Positions 1 to 5,709 of a stretch of 6,682 nucleotides of DNA are shown here, in pieces (positions within the stretch are counted from its first letter, which is position 1; each line of letters starts with the position of its first letter). Source of the DNA: Saprospiraceae bacterium (lineage in GTDB: Bacteria; Bacteroidota; Bacteroidia; Chitinophagales; Saprospiraceae). The position numbers and the translations under genes were made by a program. The notes under the pieces are model-generated. The model was not told the DNA's origin, ran no database searches, and saw nothing but the letters and a program-made list of their open reading frames with translations. The stretch is from NCBI GenBank assembly GCA_004297645.1, contig SCUG01000168.1, forward strand, positions 1-6,682. The letters are read 5' to 3'.

Positions 1-276
1 GACGACCGATTTCAGGAGTACCGGATTGGCGCCATCGGTCAGGTAGAAGTTGATGTGGGCGTTGTGGGCCATCACGATTTTGCCGTTTTCAGTTGCGCTT
101 ACGTTCACGCTGGCTTCCTTGCTCTGGTCCGTCTTTTTCAAGTAAGACAACTGAATGGTGGCCTCCAATTTCTCTGGTGCCTGGGCCTCTTCATCCTGCG
201 CCCAGGAGGTTTGGGTGGCGAAACTCACCAAGGCCACCGCGACGAATATTTTGAAAAAATGCTGAATGATTTTCAT
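1..276 (-). CDS. Secreted protein of unknown function, N-terminal part (runs off left edge)
   Basis: The reading frame opens with ATG at 276 and stays open for 92 codons to the window edge, so the C-terminus is missing. The protein starts MKIIQHFFKIFVAVALVSFA, a typical Sec signal peptide with a basic start and a hydrophobic core; cleavage is likely after about residue 26 (SWA|QDEE). No lipobox cysteine is seen. The mature part begins with an acidic stretch and then alternates polar and hydrophobic residues (ATIQLSYL, SVNVSATENGKIVMA, INFYL), which suggests a beta-sandwich or Ig-like fold; this fold is an inference. It starts 22 bp after the NrfD-like stop, and an AAAGGAAA run about 8 nt before the ATG is a good ribosome-binding site, so it is very probably the next gene of the same operon. 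I do not recognise the family. A periplasmic accessory protein of the respiratory module is a guess from position only. Confidence 0.8.
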   Translation of the reverse strand, partial: MKIIQHFFKIFVAVALVSFATQTSWAQDEEAQAPEKLEATIQLSYLKKTDQSKEASVNVSATENGKIVMAHNAHINFYLTDGANPVLLKSVV

Positions 277-298
277 GTCTGATTTCCTTTTTTTTGTT

Positions 299-1675
299 TC
301 AATAAACATTGGTTTGAACGGCCTCGGTGGCTGCTCTTTTGCTCCTCATTTCGGCTGCCAGCTTTTTGGTTTCCTCGACCTCAGCGCCTTCTTCCACCTC
401 CCACACCGACATGATGGGGAAGAGTTTGGAGTACAGGGTCAGCACCAGCAGGATACCCGCGATAGCGCCGGTGACGACGGAAAACTCTACCCAACTGGGG
501 AAGTAGGTAGCCCAGTCTGCCGGCACGTCCTGGATGGGAACAAACGGGTGCAGCAGGGTGGGAACGACTATGATGTACCGTTTCAGCCAGGCCCCGAACA
601 CGACTACCACGGCGGTAGCTGCCAGGATATTAGGCCGCCGCCCTTTTGGGAAACTCATGATGATGATGGGCAGCAGGACGGTGCCAAATTGCAGGATCCA
701 GAACACCTTGGCATACTCGCCGCTAAACAGGTCGGTCAGCAGGTGGCGTTCGTGGATGGCCATTTTATACGCCGGCACCCAGTATTCATTCAGGTTGAAA
801 TAGGCGTAGATAAGCGTCAGTGCCAACACGATGCGGCCCATGAGGTCGAAGTGTTTGAGGGTCATGTATTTTTCCAAATGGTAAATTTTGCGGAAAACGT
901 ACATGCCGAGTACCACGGTGGCAGAGCCGCTGTAAAGCGCGCCGGCGACAAAGTAAGGCCCGAATACGGTGCTGTTCCAACCGCCCCGCAGCGTCATGGC
1001 GAAAATGTACCCGATGACCGTGTGTACCGAAACTGCAATCGGGATAATGATGATGGTCATAATGGTCATGCTGCGTTCGAGGTACCGCCATTGGGTTTTG
1101 GTGCCCGTCCAGCCGAGCGCGAGTTTCCGGTACATCCACCTTCTCACGCTGGAGCTGGTTTCCTTGAGCCGGTCGCGGCAAAGGGCCATATCAGGTATCA
1201 TGGGCAGGTAAAGAAACATGGTGCTGCCCACGAAATAGGTGAAAATGCAAATCACGTCCCACATGAGCGGCGACTGCACCCTGCCGAAAAGGATAAGGTT
1301 GAAGATGTGGTCGGGCCTGCCGAGGTCAATGATGGGCATGATGCCACCGAAGAGCAGCGACACGAAAGTCATCAGCTCTGCCGTGCGGGTGATGGGCATG
1401 CGCCAGTCCTGTTTGGTGATGCGCAATATGCCCGAAACGAGCGTGCCGGAGTGGCTCAGACCTATGAGGAAAACAAAGGTGGAAATGTACAGCCCCCAGG
1501 ATACGTAATCTCTTAGGGCGGTAGAGGCCAACCCGTGGCGGAGTTGGTAATAGTAGGCATAAAATCCCCACGTTCCGGCGGCGAGGAGGATGGCTATCCA
1601 AATCAGGGTGCCCCTGCCCCAGCTTCTCAATGGGCGGAGGCTGTCTTCTTGTATCGTTCCTATTGTATGGTTCAT
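299..1675 (-). CDS. NrfD/PsrC-family polytopic membrane subunit (quinone-interacting)
   Basis: The 458-residue protein has ten predicted hydrophobic helices, at about residues 22-43, 57-82, 99-118, 137-160, 203-228, 238-262, 278-298, 323-342, 349-371 and 391-418. Family features are DLGRP at 117-121, SVHTVIGY at 216-223, and the stretch GGWNST then PYFVAGALYSG at about 231-250, which resembles NrfD, HybB, DsrP and ActC proteins. Such proteins exchange electrons between the membrane quinone pool and a periplasmic iron-sulfur partner. The length and ten helices fit the longer PsrC/ActC/HybB type. Residue 234 is Asn where many relatives I recall have His in a GWHST motif. The C-terminal 35 residues are charged and possibly helical. 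The gene lies 57 bp after the four-cluster ferredoxin-like gene and 22 bp before the secreted-protein gene, on the same strand, so an operon is likely. The exact enzyme complex cannot be told, because no catalytic subunit is in view. Confidence 0.92.
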   Translation of the reverse strand: MNHTIGTIQEDSLRPLRSWGRGTLIWIAILLAAGTWGFYAYYYQLRHGLASTALRDYVSWGLYISTFVFLIGLSHSGTLVSGILRITKQDWRMPITRTAELMTFVSLLFGGIMPIIDLGRPDHIFNLILFGRVQSPLMWDVICIFTYFVGSTMFLYLPMIPDMALCRDRLKETSSSVRRWMYRKLALGWTGTKTQWRYLERSMTIMTIIIIPIAVSVHTVIGYIFAMTLRGGWNSTVFGPYFVAGALYSGSATVVLGMYVFRKIYHLEKYMTLKHFDLMGRIVLALTLIYAYFNLNEYWVPAYKMAIHERHLLTDLFSGEYAKVFWILQFGTVLLPIIIMSFPKGRRPNILAATAVVVVFGAWLKRYIIVVPTLLHPFVPIQDVPADWATYFPSWVEFSVVTGAIAGILLVLTLYSKLFPIMSVWEVEEGAEVEETKKLAAEMRSKRAATEAVQTNVY

Positions 1676-1732
1676 TTTGTTACATCAATTTGTTGTGATA
1701 AAAATTTTGCGGTGCCAGGCTCGCCAGCGCCA

Positions 1733-2689
1733 TTACATCTCCATGCCACTCATGCTACTCGTGCTGCCCGTGCCTTCCGTGCTGCCCTCATCGCCGGGTT
1801 TTGGGAATTTGCGGTTCGTAGGCGGCAGGTAATACACCCGCGGCTCGGTGCCTAATTCTTCCATATACCTGTAACCGGCCCGGTCTTCGAGCAACTGGCT
1901 GAGTTGGAGGGTTTCACCCGAATGGCAAGTGACGGCATCTTCATTTTGGTCGCCGAAGTAAATGGCATCCATCGGGCATCCCATTACGCAGGCGGGCATC
2001 TTGCCCTGGCGGATCATGTGCGGACAGAAATCGCATTTTTCGACCGTGCCGACGCGCCGTGGAAAGCCTTGTTCGGGCGAATACGGGAGGCTGGCCATTT
2101 CTGGCGTTTCTTTTGGATGGCCCCAGTTGAAATGCCGGGTAGAATATGGGCAGGCAGCCATGCAGGAGCGGCAGCCAATGCAGCGCTCGCTATCTATGAG
2201 CACGATGCCGTCTTCCCTTTTGAATGTAGCGTTGACGGGGCACACTTTGGTGCAAAGCGGGTTGTCGCATTGGAAGCAGGGTTTGGGAAACCAATAGGGT
2301 TGAGTGGTTTTGGCATCTTTCATTTTAAACACCTTAATCCACTCCCTGTCGGGTTCGTTGAAGTGCATGGTGGTGCATGCTTCCGTACACAATTTGCACC
2401 CATCGCACTTGGCAAGGTCTATCACCATGACAAACTTCTTACCTTCGATGCCTTTGCGGGCTTCTGCATTGGACACCGGCGGCGTCTTACATTCCAACAG
2501 ATGGGTAGGGTCCACTTCAAATACATGCCCTTTCCGGTCGAAGAGTATGGTTTTTTCGCCTGTTTCGGGATTGTCATCCATAGAGAGGATGCCATCCATA
2601 AGCACGGCTCCTACGGCGAGTGCTCCGCCGGCAGTTAGCCCGAATTTTAGGAAGTCCCGGCGGTTCGATTGGTCATTTTCTTTTTTCAT
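1733..2689 (-). CDS. Tat-exported four-[4Fe-4S] ferredoxin-like electron-transfer subunit
   Basis: I chose the ATG at 2689 (318 residues) because it places a twin-arginine signal, SNRRDFLKFG at residues 8-17, right at the N-terminus, followed by a hydrophobic GLTAGGALAVGAVL stretch. An upstream in-frame GTG at 2773 would add 28 basic, proline-rich residues that do not suit a signal peptide. Sixteen cysteines form four cluster motifs: C95/98/101/105, C138/141/146/150, C170/173/176/180 and C219/222/234/238, the last three followed by Pro. This is the layout of HybA, DsrO and NrfC-type subunits, which pass electrons between a catalytic subunit and an NrfD-type membrane protein on the periplasmic side. 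The NrfD-like gene follows after 57 bp, which supports that pairing. The C-terminal tail after about residue 298 is a low-complexity Gly/Ser/Thr/Met stretch ending MSGMEM. Which terminal enzyme it serves is unknown. Confidence 0.93.
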   Translation of the reverse strand: MKKENDQSNRRDFLKFGLTAGGALAVGAVLMDGILSMDDNPETGEKTILFDRKGHVFEVDPTHLLECKTPPVSNAEARKGIEGKKFVMVIDLAKCDGCKLCTEACTTMHFNEPDREWIKVFKMKDAKTTQPYWFPKPCFQCDNPLCTKVCPVNATFKREDGIVLIDSERCIGCRSCMAACPYSTRHFNWGHPKETPEMASLPYSPEQGFPRRVGTVEKCDFCPHMIRQGKMPACVMGCPMDAIYFGDQNEDAVTCHSGETLQLSQLLEDRAGYRYMEELGTEPRVYYLPPTNRKFPKPGDEGSTEGTGSTSSMSGMEM

Positions 2690-2952
2690 GTCTTTTATTG
2701 ATGGTGGTAAAGGCGGCGGTTTCGCCTCCTGTTTCTTTTTGAATATCCGCCTTGCCTTTGGCACAATGCCCACCCCTTCAGGTTGAGCGGTTCAATGCCC
2801 ATCTGCCCGTAAGTAATTTGAGTTATCAGGAGTGGAAGTGCAGCCGAAGCTGGCGTTATAGAAAGTGGAAAGTGAAAAGGCAACAACTAACCAGAACTGC
2901 TGCGATGGATAATTTCCTGAAATTTCATTGTACTCTAATTGATTTTACGCAG

Positions 2953-2960
2953 CAAAGTTG
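2953..2960 (-). promoter_or_regulatory. Candidate -7 promoter element for the ferredoxin/NrfD operon
   Basis: On the minus strand this reads CAACTTTG, one base away from the Bacteroidota -7 consensus TAnnTTTG. A TTG at 2977-2979 is only 15 nt upstream, shorter than the usual -33 to -7 spacing, so a weak activator-dependent promoter is possible. It sits between the two arms of a 7-bp inverted repeat, AATTGAT (2937-2943) and ATCAATT (2974-2980). The predicted start is about 2946. The evidence is suggestive only. Confidence 0.3.
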
Positions 2961-2982
2961 GCGTGCTAAGACTATCAATTGG

Positions 2983-2996
2983 ATGACGAACGTCAA
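2983..2996. promoter_or_regulatory. FNR/DNR-type operator (TTGAC-N4-GTCAA, 9 of 10 matches)
   Basis: The plus strand reads ATGACgaacGTCAA and the minus strand reads TTGACgttcGTCAT. This matches the dyad TTGAC-N4-GTCAA bound by FNR/DNR-like members of the Crp/Fnr family except for one outer base. It lies between a Crp/Fnr-type regulator gene and the operon that it probably controls. Extra ATCAA half-sites sit on both sides, one of them exactly 10 bp away. The box centre (2989.5) is about 43.5 bp upstream of a start predicted from the candidate -7 element at 2953-2960, close to the -41.5 position of class II FNR activation. The match is seen directly; binding is inferred. Confidence 0.55.
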
Positions 2997-3140
2997 CGAA
3001 TATCAAGTTTGTTCGCAGGGTATTTTCTGCTAAAACGCAGGAAATTGACGCGGCCTTTAGAGCACCACCCAAATGCATGAATGGGTGCACCTGGACAGGA
3101 TGAATGAAATAATAAGTTGGGTTGGCTAAATAGCAGAAAA

Positions 3141-3851
3141 TCAGAAACAAGCGTAGCGGGCCATCATTCTGCCGAGCATCTCCTCATTTTTGATGATGAT
3201 CATTTTGCCCGAAGTGTCAATCACGCCATCGTTTTTAAGCAAGGTGATTTGGCGGCTGACCTGGTCGGCGGTGGTGCCGGCGATATTGGCGATTTCCTGG
3301 CGGGAAAGCGGGATGCTGAGCGATTGTTCATCTTCATCAAAGCCGAAAGTCTCCATGATGTAGTGCAGGGCGCAGGCCACCTTCTCCATGACGGTCATCT
3401 GTGCAAAGCATTTTATCCGCTGTTCCATCTTTCGTAGTTCCATCGAGTAAAACAGCATGAGGTGGTAGGTGAAATTGGGGTTGGCCATAAAGGCGTCGTG
3501 AAGGATTTGGTTGTCGAAGAAGCAAATGACGGAATCGGTCATGGCCACGGCGCCGATGGGATAGGTTTCCTGGCTGTAGCCCCGGTGCCCCAAAATATGG
3601 CCATCTGTGGCCAGGCGGACGATTTGCTCATTGCCGTCAGCGTTGGTGCTGGTGACTTTCACCTTGCCATGCTGCACGAAATAAATGCCGAACACGGGCT
3701 GGCCTTCCACGATGATGTTCCGCCCGCTTTTGTAGATGCTTTGGTTTTTGGATTGGCTCATCCGTTCCACCCATTCCGGTGAGCATTGCTTGATGAAACA
3801 CGCACTGTTCTTGCAGCCCGCACATTCTATTCTGTTTCCTTCCTGCAACAT
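3141..3851 (-). CDS. Crp/Fnr-family transcriptional regulator with FNR-like cysteine pattern
   Basis: The 236-residue cytoplasmic protein has the normal Crp/Fnr length. Residues about 36-140 form the cyclic-nucleotide-binding-type beta-roll (IIVEGQPVFGIYFVQHGKVKV), then a dimer helix, then a winged helix-turn-helix (PLSRQEIANIAGTTADQVSR, 181-200). In the recognition helix, Asp196, Ser199 and Arg200 align with FNR Glu209, Ser212 and Arg213, which fits recognition of TTGA-type half-sites. Cys10, 13, 18 and 23 form an N-terminal cluster (CxxCx4Cx4C), and Cys110 (DSVICFF) aligns with FNR Cys122 (TSMVCEI). A [4Fe-4S] oxygen or redox sensor is therefore plausible but inferred. The Arg-Ser pair that holds cAMP phosphate in CRP is not evident, so cAMP sensing is unlikely. 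The gene precedes a respiratory operon on the same strand, with an FNR-type box in the gap. An NO- or redox-sensing relative is an alternative. Confidence 0.93.
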   Translation of the reverse strand: MLQEGNRIECAGCKNSACFIKQCSPEWVERMSQSKNQSIYKSGRNIIVEGQPVFGIYFVQHGKVKVTSTNADGNEQIVRLATDGHILGHRGYSQETYPIGAVAMTDSVICFFDNQILHDAFMANPNFTYHLMLFYSMELRKMEQRIKCFAQMTVMEKVACALHYIMETFGFDEDEQSLSIPLSRQEIANIAGTTADQVSRQITLLKNDGVIDTSGKMIIIKNEEMLGRMMARYACF

Positions 3852-4164
3852 TTTTTGGTATTTTATTTCCAGTTATGGAACGGTAAAAAAGCAAACGCTA
3901 AGATTGAGACATTCCAACTTTCAATGCGCAGTATTAGCGCGCCGGTGAGTTTGTCTTGAAGGGTGATGTTAAGTAAGCTGAGGCATTCCCATTCTCCCTA
4001 AACGCGGGTACAATTTTACGCATAAACCACTGCGGCAACAATTTTTGGCCCATGACTTTGGTCAGTCAGGGCGGGGAGTTGCTGCTTTTTTTGGATTTTT
4101 CTTTGGTCAAATTTGTTCGTCCGGCCAGCCTTCCCGTTCTTGCGTTGCACATAAATATCCCGGC
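3852..4164. other. 313-bp divergent intergenic region between the regulator and the dehydrogenase
   Basis: Promoters for both flanking genes should lie here, but neither is clear. For the minus-strand regulator, 3892-3900 reads TAGCGTTTG, a -7-like element with one extra spacer base, with a TTG at 3922-3924; this would give a leader of about 34 nt. For the plus-strand dehydrogenase, CAAATTTG at 4108-4115 is one base from TAnnTTTG, but no well-spaced TTG is present. An in-frame ATG at 4045 could extend the dehydrogenase by 40 residues, but those residues do not resemble the family. I see no RNA gene or strong FNR-type box. Confidence 0.5.
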
Positions 4165-4938
4165 ATGGAAAACCACTCATTTCAAAACAAAACCGCCATC
4201 ATCACCGGCGCCGCCACCGGCATCGGTTTCGAGATAGCCCGGCAACTGGCCAGGCAGGGCGCGGCTGTGCTGCTCAACGACATTGATGGCGCAGCGGCGG
4301 AAAATGCGGTGGAAATAATAGCTGGTGAGGGAGGTCAATGCGTAGCCTTTTCCGGGGATTCCAGCAATTTGGAGTTGATTGGAAAAATGGTGGGCGAGGC
4401 CGTGGCGGAGTTCGGCAGCCTGGACATCGCTGTGGCCAATACGGGCATCACCACCTTTGGCAGTTTTTTGGAATACCGTGCCGAAGACTTCGAGCGCCTT
4501 TTGGCCGTCAATCTCAGGGGTTCTTTTTTCCTGGCGCAAGCCGCCGCCCGGCAGATGGTGGCACAGCGCACAGACGGGCGCATCGTTTTCATGTCCAGTG
4601 TCACTGGCAACCAAACCCACCCGAATCTCGCCGCCTATGGCATGACCAAAGCAGCCTTGCAGATGCTGGCGAAAAGCCTCGGCGTGGAGCTGGCACCACA
4701 CGGCATCACCGTGAACGCCATTGCCCCGGGCGCAACACTCACCGAGCGCACCCTGCAACTCGATCCTCACTACAAAGAAGTTTGGGAAAAACTGAACCCA
4801 ACCGGTGCAGTGAATACTCCGATTGACGTGGCGAACGCTACACTGTTCCTGCTTTCGCCGCAGGCGGCACAAATCACAGGGCAGACACTGGTGGTAGATG
4901 GAGGGTGGTCGGCGACAAGCCCGCCACCTGATACCTAA
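4165..4938 (+). CDS. Short-chain dehydrogenase/reductase (SDR), classical type
   Basis: From the ATG at 4165 the protein is 257 residues, the usual classical SDR length, and the Rossmann fold starts at once. An ATG at 4045 gives an unrelated 40-residue prefix. Seen motifs are the cofactor loop TGAATGIG at 14-21, an Asp at 39 after the second strand (suggesting NAD(H) over NADP(H)), ANTG at 91-94 in place of NNAG, Asn116, Ser144/145, and the catalytic Tyr158-x3-Lys162. PG follows at 188-189, and the C-terminus ends with LVVDGGWS. Such cytoplasmic enzymes oxidise alcohols or sugars or reduce ketones, including 3-oxoacyl-ACP reductase-like and glucose 1-dehydrogenase-like members. The substrate cannot be read from the sequence. 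The last residues (SATSPPPDT) run past the usual end. Its stop overlaps the stop of the convergent YkgJ-type gene by 4 bp. No operon partner is visible on this strand. Confidence 0.93.
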   Translation: MENHSFQNKTAIITGAATGIGFEIARQLARQGAAVLLNDIDGAAAENAVEIIAGEGGQCVAFSGDSSNLELIGKMVGEAVAEFGSLDIAVANTGITTFGSFLEYRAEDFERLLAVNLRGSFFLAQAAARQMVAQRTDGRIVFMSSVTGNQTHPNLAAYGMTKAALQMLAKSLGVELAPHGITVNAIAPGATLTERTLQLDPHYKEVWEKLNPTGAVNTPIDVANATLFLLSPQAAQITGQTLVVDGGWSATSPPPDT

Positions 4939-5429
4939 TTCCCAAAATCTAATTCCCGCAAAATGTGAAATACCGCCGGGCAGACGGTAGCATTCATGGC
5001 GTGCAGGTTCATGTTTTTTGAAAAATCCAAATTGCTGGTGTGCGGGAATTGGCGGCATGCCTTTGGCCGGATATCATAAATCATGCACTCATTGTTGGTC
5101 AGCAAAAATGGGCAGGGCGAGGAGTTCATCACCGTATCGCCATCTTCATCTTCAAGAAGATATGTACGCTCGAATTGGGTAGGTTTCATCCCAAACTTCC
5201 GGGCGATTCTGGCAGCATCTGCCTTGGTGACAATGGGTGGGATGCTCGTGCAGCAATTGGCGCAGTCCAGACAGTTGATTTTTAAAAAAACTCTATCGTG
5301 AACTTCACTGGCCAAAGCGTCGAGGTCCTTGCCTTTCCTTCTTATCAGCCGCTTCACAATTTGCTTGTTTCCAGCGTTGGACTTCTCCTTTCTTCGCTGC
5401 CAATCTTGTATCAAGGTACTTTGAGCCAT
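4935..5429 (-). CDS. YkgJ-family cysteine cluster protein (putative metal-binding)
   Basis: The 164-residue soluble protein has a basic N-terminal helix region (about 1-50) followed by the YkgJ/CxxCxxCC domain. The eight cysteines are C53, C56, C59 and C60 (CLDCANCC), C106 (SPCPFL), C115 with the following IYDIRPKAC (C125) and RQFP, and C150 near the end. The order CxxCxxCC, then CPFL, then C-x-IYD-RP-x-x-C-R-x-FP is diagnostic for this family, annotated as zinc- or iron-chelating. The biochemical role is poorly known; bound metal may be Fe-S or zinc. No transmembrane segment or signal is seen. The start at 5429 is the first ATG in the frame and has no clear Shine-Dalgarno sequence. The gene is convergent with the dehydrogenase and shares CTAA with its stop codon. 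There is no neighbour in the same direction within the window, so it is probably transcribed alone. Confidence 0.9.
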   Translation of the reverse strand: MAQSTLIQDWQRRKEKSNAGNKQIVKRLIRRKGKDLDALASEVHDRVFLKINCLDCANCCTSIPPIVTKADAARIARKFGMKPTQFERTYLLEDEDGDTVMNSSPCPFLLTNNECMIYDIRPKACRQFPHTSNLDFSKNMNLHAMNATVCPAVFHILRELDFGN

Positions 5430-5562
5430 GCGGTAATCATTGAGAAGGAACGAAACGGGTGTCCGAGGCGCCGCAATGGAAGCACCGGTATAAAGTGGGG
5501 TGTTTCATTTGCGAATAAATATATTGCCGGGAGGAAGGTAAGGAACGTGTGCAAAATAAGAT

Positions 5563-5601
5563 GTGTGTTTTTTCGGCGGCTTCGCCGCCGAAAAAACACA
5601 C
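5563..5601. repeat. Perfect 18-bp stem hairpin with 3-nt loop
   Basis: Arms 5563-5580 (GTGTG, six T, CGGCGGC) and 5584-5601 (GCCGCCG, six A, CACAC) are perfectly complementary around the loop TTC. On both strands the T-run comes before the GC core and the A-run after it. This is the reverse of an intrinsic terminator, so it is not one in either direction. It appears as an insertion in the left arm of the larger inverted repeat and may be a small mobile palindrome of REP type. Confidence 0.8.
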
Positions 5602-5638
5602 CCTTGTTCTTTTGAGGCTGTCTCACAAGTAGCTTTTT

Positions 5639-5709
5639 GACAGGATTGACAAGATGAACAGGATATAAACAACTGAAAATCAGGTGTGAAAAATCCTGTG
5701 AATCCTGTC
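5639..5709. repeat. ACAGGATT-type 9-mer repeats in inverted arrangement
   Basis: The left side has three tandem 9-mers: GACAGGATT, GACAAGATG and AACAGGATA (5639-5665). The right side has two complementary copies, AATCCTGTG and AATCCTGTC (5692-5709). A short palindrome, CTGA-AAA-TCAG, is at 5673-5683 in the centre. I recall similar ACAGGATT/AATCCTGT strings as common intergenic repeats in several bacterial genomes, including Bacteroidota; their role is not known to me. Confidence 0.6.

Larger units (their letters stand above)
2690..3140. other. 451-bp gap between regulator and respiratory operon; probable control region
   Basis: No convincing gene is seen here; the open frames are short and lack family features. 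The gap holds a near-perfect FNR-type box (2983-2996), three further TTGAT/ATCAA half-sites (2939-2943, 2974-2978, 3002-3006), and a candidate -7 element (2953-2960, read on the minus strand). It also holds a two-copy GAAAGTG heptamer repeat (2861-2874) and a 6-bp stem with a 10-nt loop (3066-3071 with 3082-3087). That stem lies just beyond the regulator's stop but has no T-run after it on the minus strand. If transcription starts near 2946, the ferredoxin-like mRNA would have a leader of about 257 nt, which is long. Confidence 0.6.

Noticed and set aside
266..1516. Long plus-strand open frame (416 codons) opposite the NrfD-like gene
   Set aside because: It is a mirror of the real gene's codon bias; the His/Gly/Asp-rich product has no recognisable domain, while the minus strand encodes a clear ten-helix family member.
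1904..2638. Plus-strand open frame (244 codons) opposite the ferredoxin-like gene
   Set aside because: Antisense shadow of a gene with four unmistakable cluster motifs on the other strand.
2690..2773. N-terminal extension of the ferredoxin-like protein from a GTG at 2773
   Set aside because: It would place 28 basic and proline-rich residues before the twin-arginine signal; the ATG at 2689 gives a normal Tat signal position.
2695..2886. Minus-strand frame from a TTG start (63 codons) with a hydrophobic start and a very basic end
   Set aside because: It needs a TTG start directly after a stop, overlaps the ferredoxin leader and has no recognised family; probably chance.
3066..3087. Hairpin CACCCA/TGGGTG just beyond the regulator stop, as a terminator
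   Set aside because: Only 6 bp with a 10-nt loop and no T-run after it on the minus strand.
4045..4164. N-terminal extension of the dehydrogenase from an ATG at 4045
   Set aside because: The 40 added residues do not resemble the family, and the classical SDR fold begins right after the ATG at 4165.
4177..5058. Minus-strand open frame (293 codons) opposite the dehydrogenase
   Set aside because: No family features, and it crosses the end of the YkgJ-type gene in a different frame; both real genes have diagnostic motifs.
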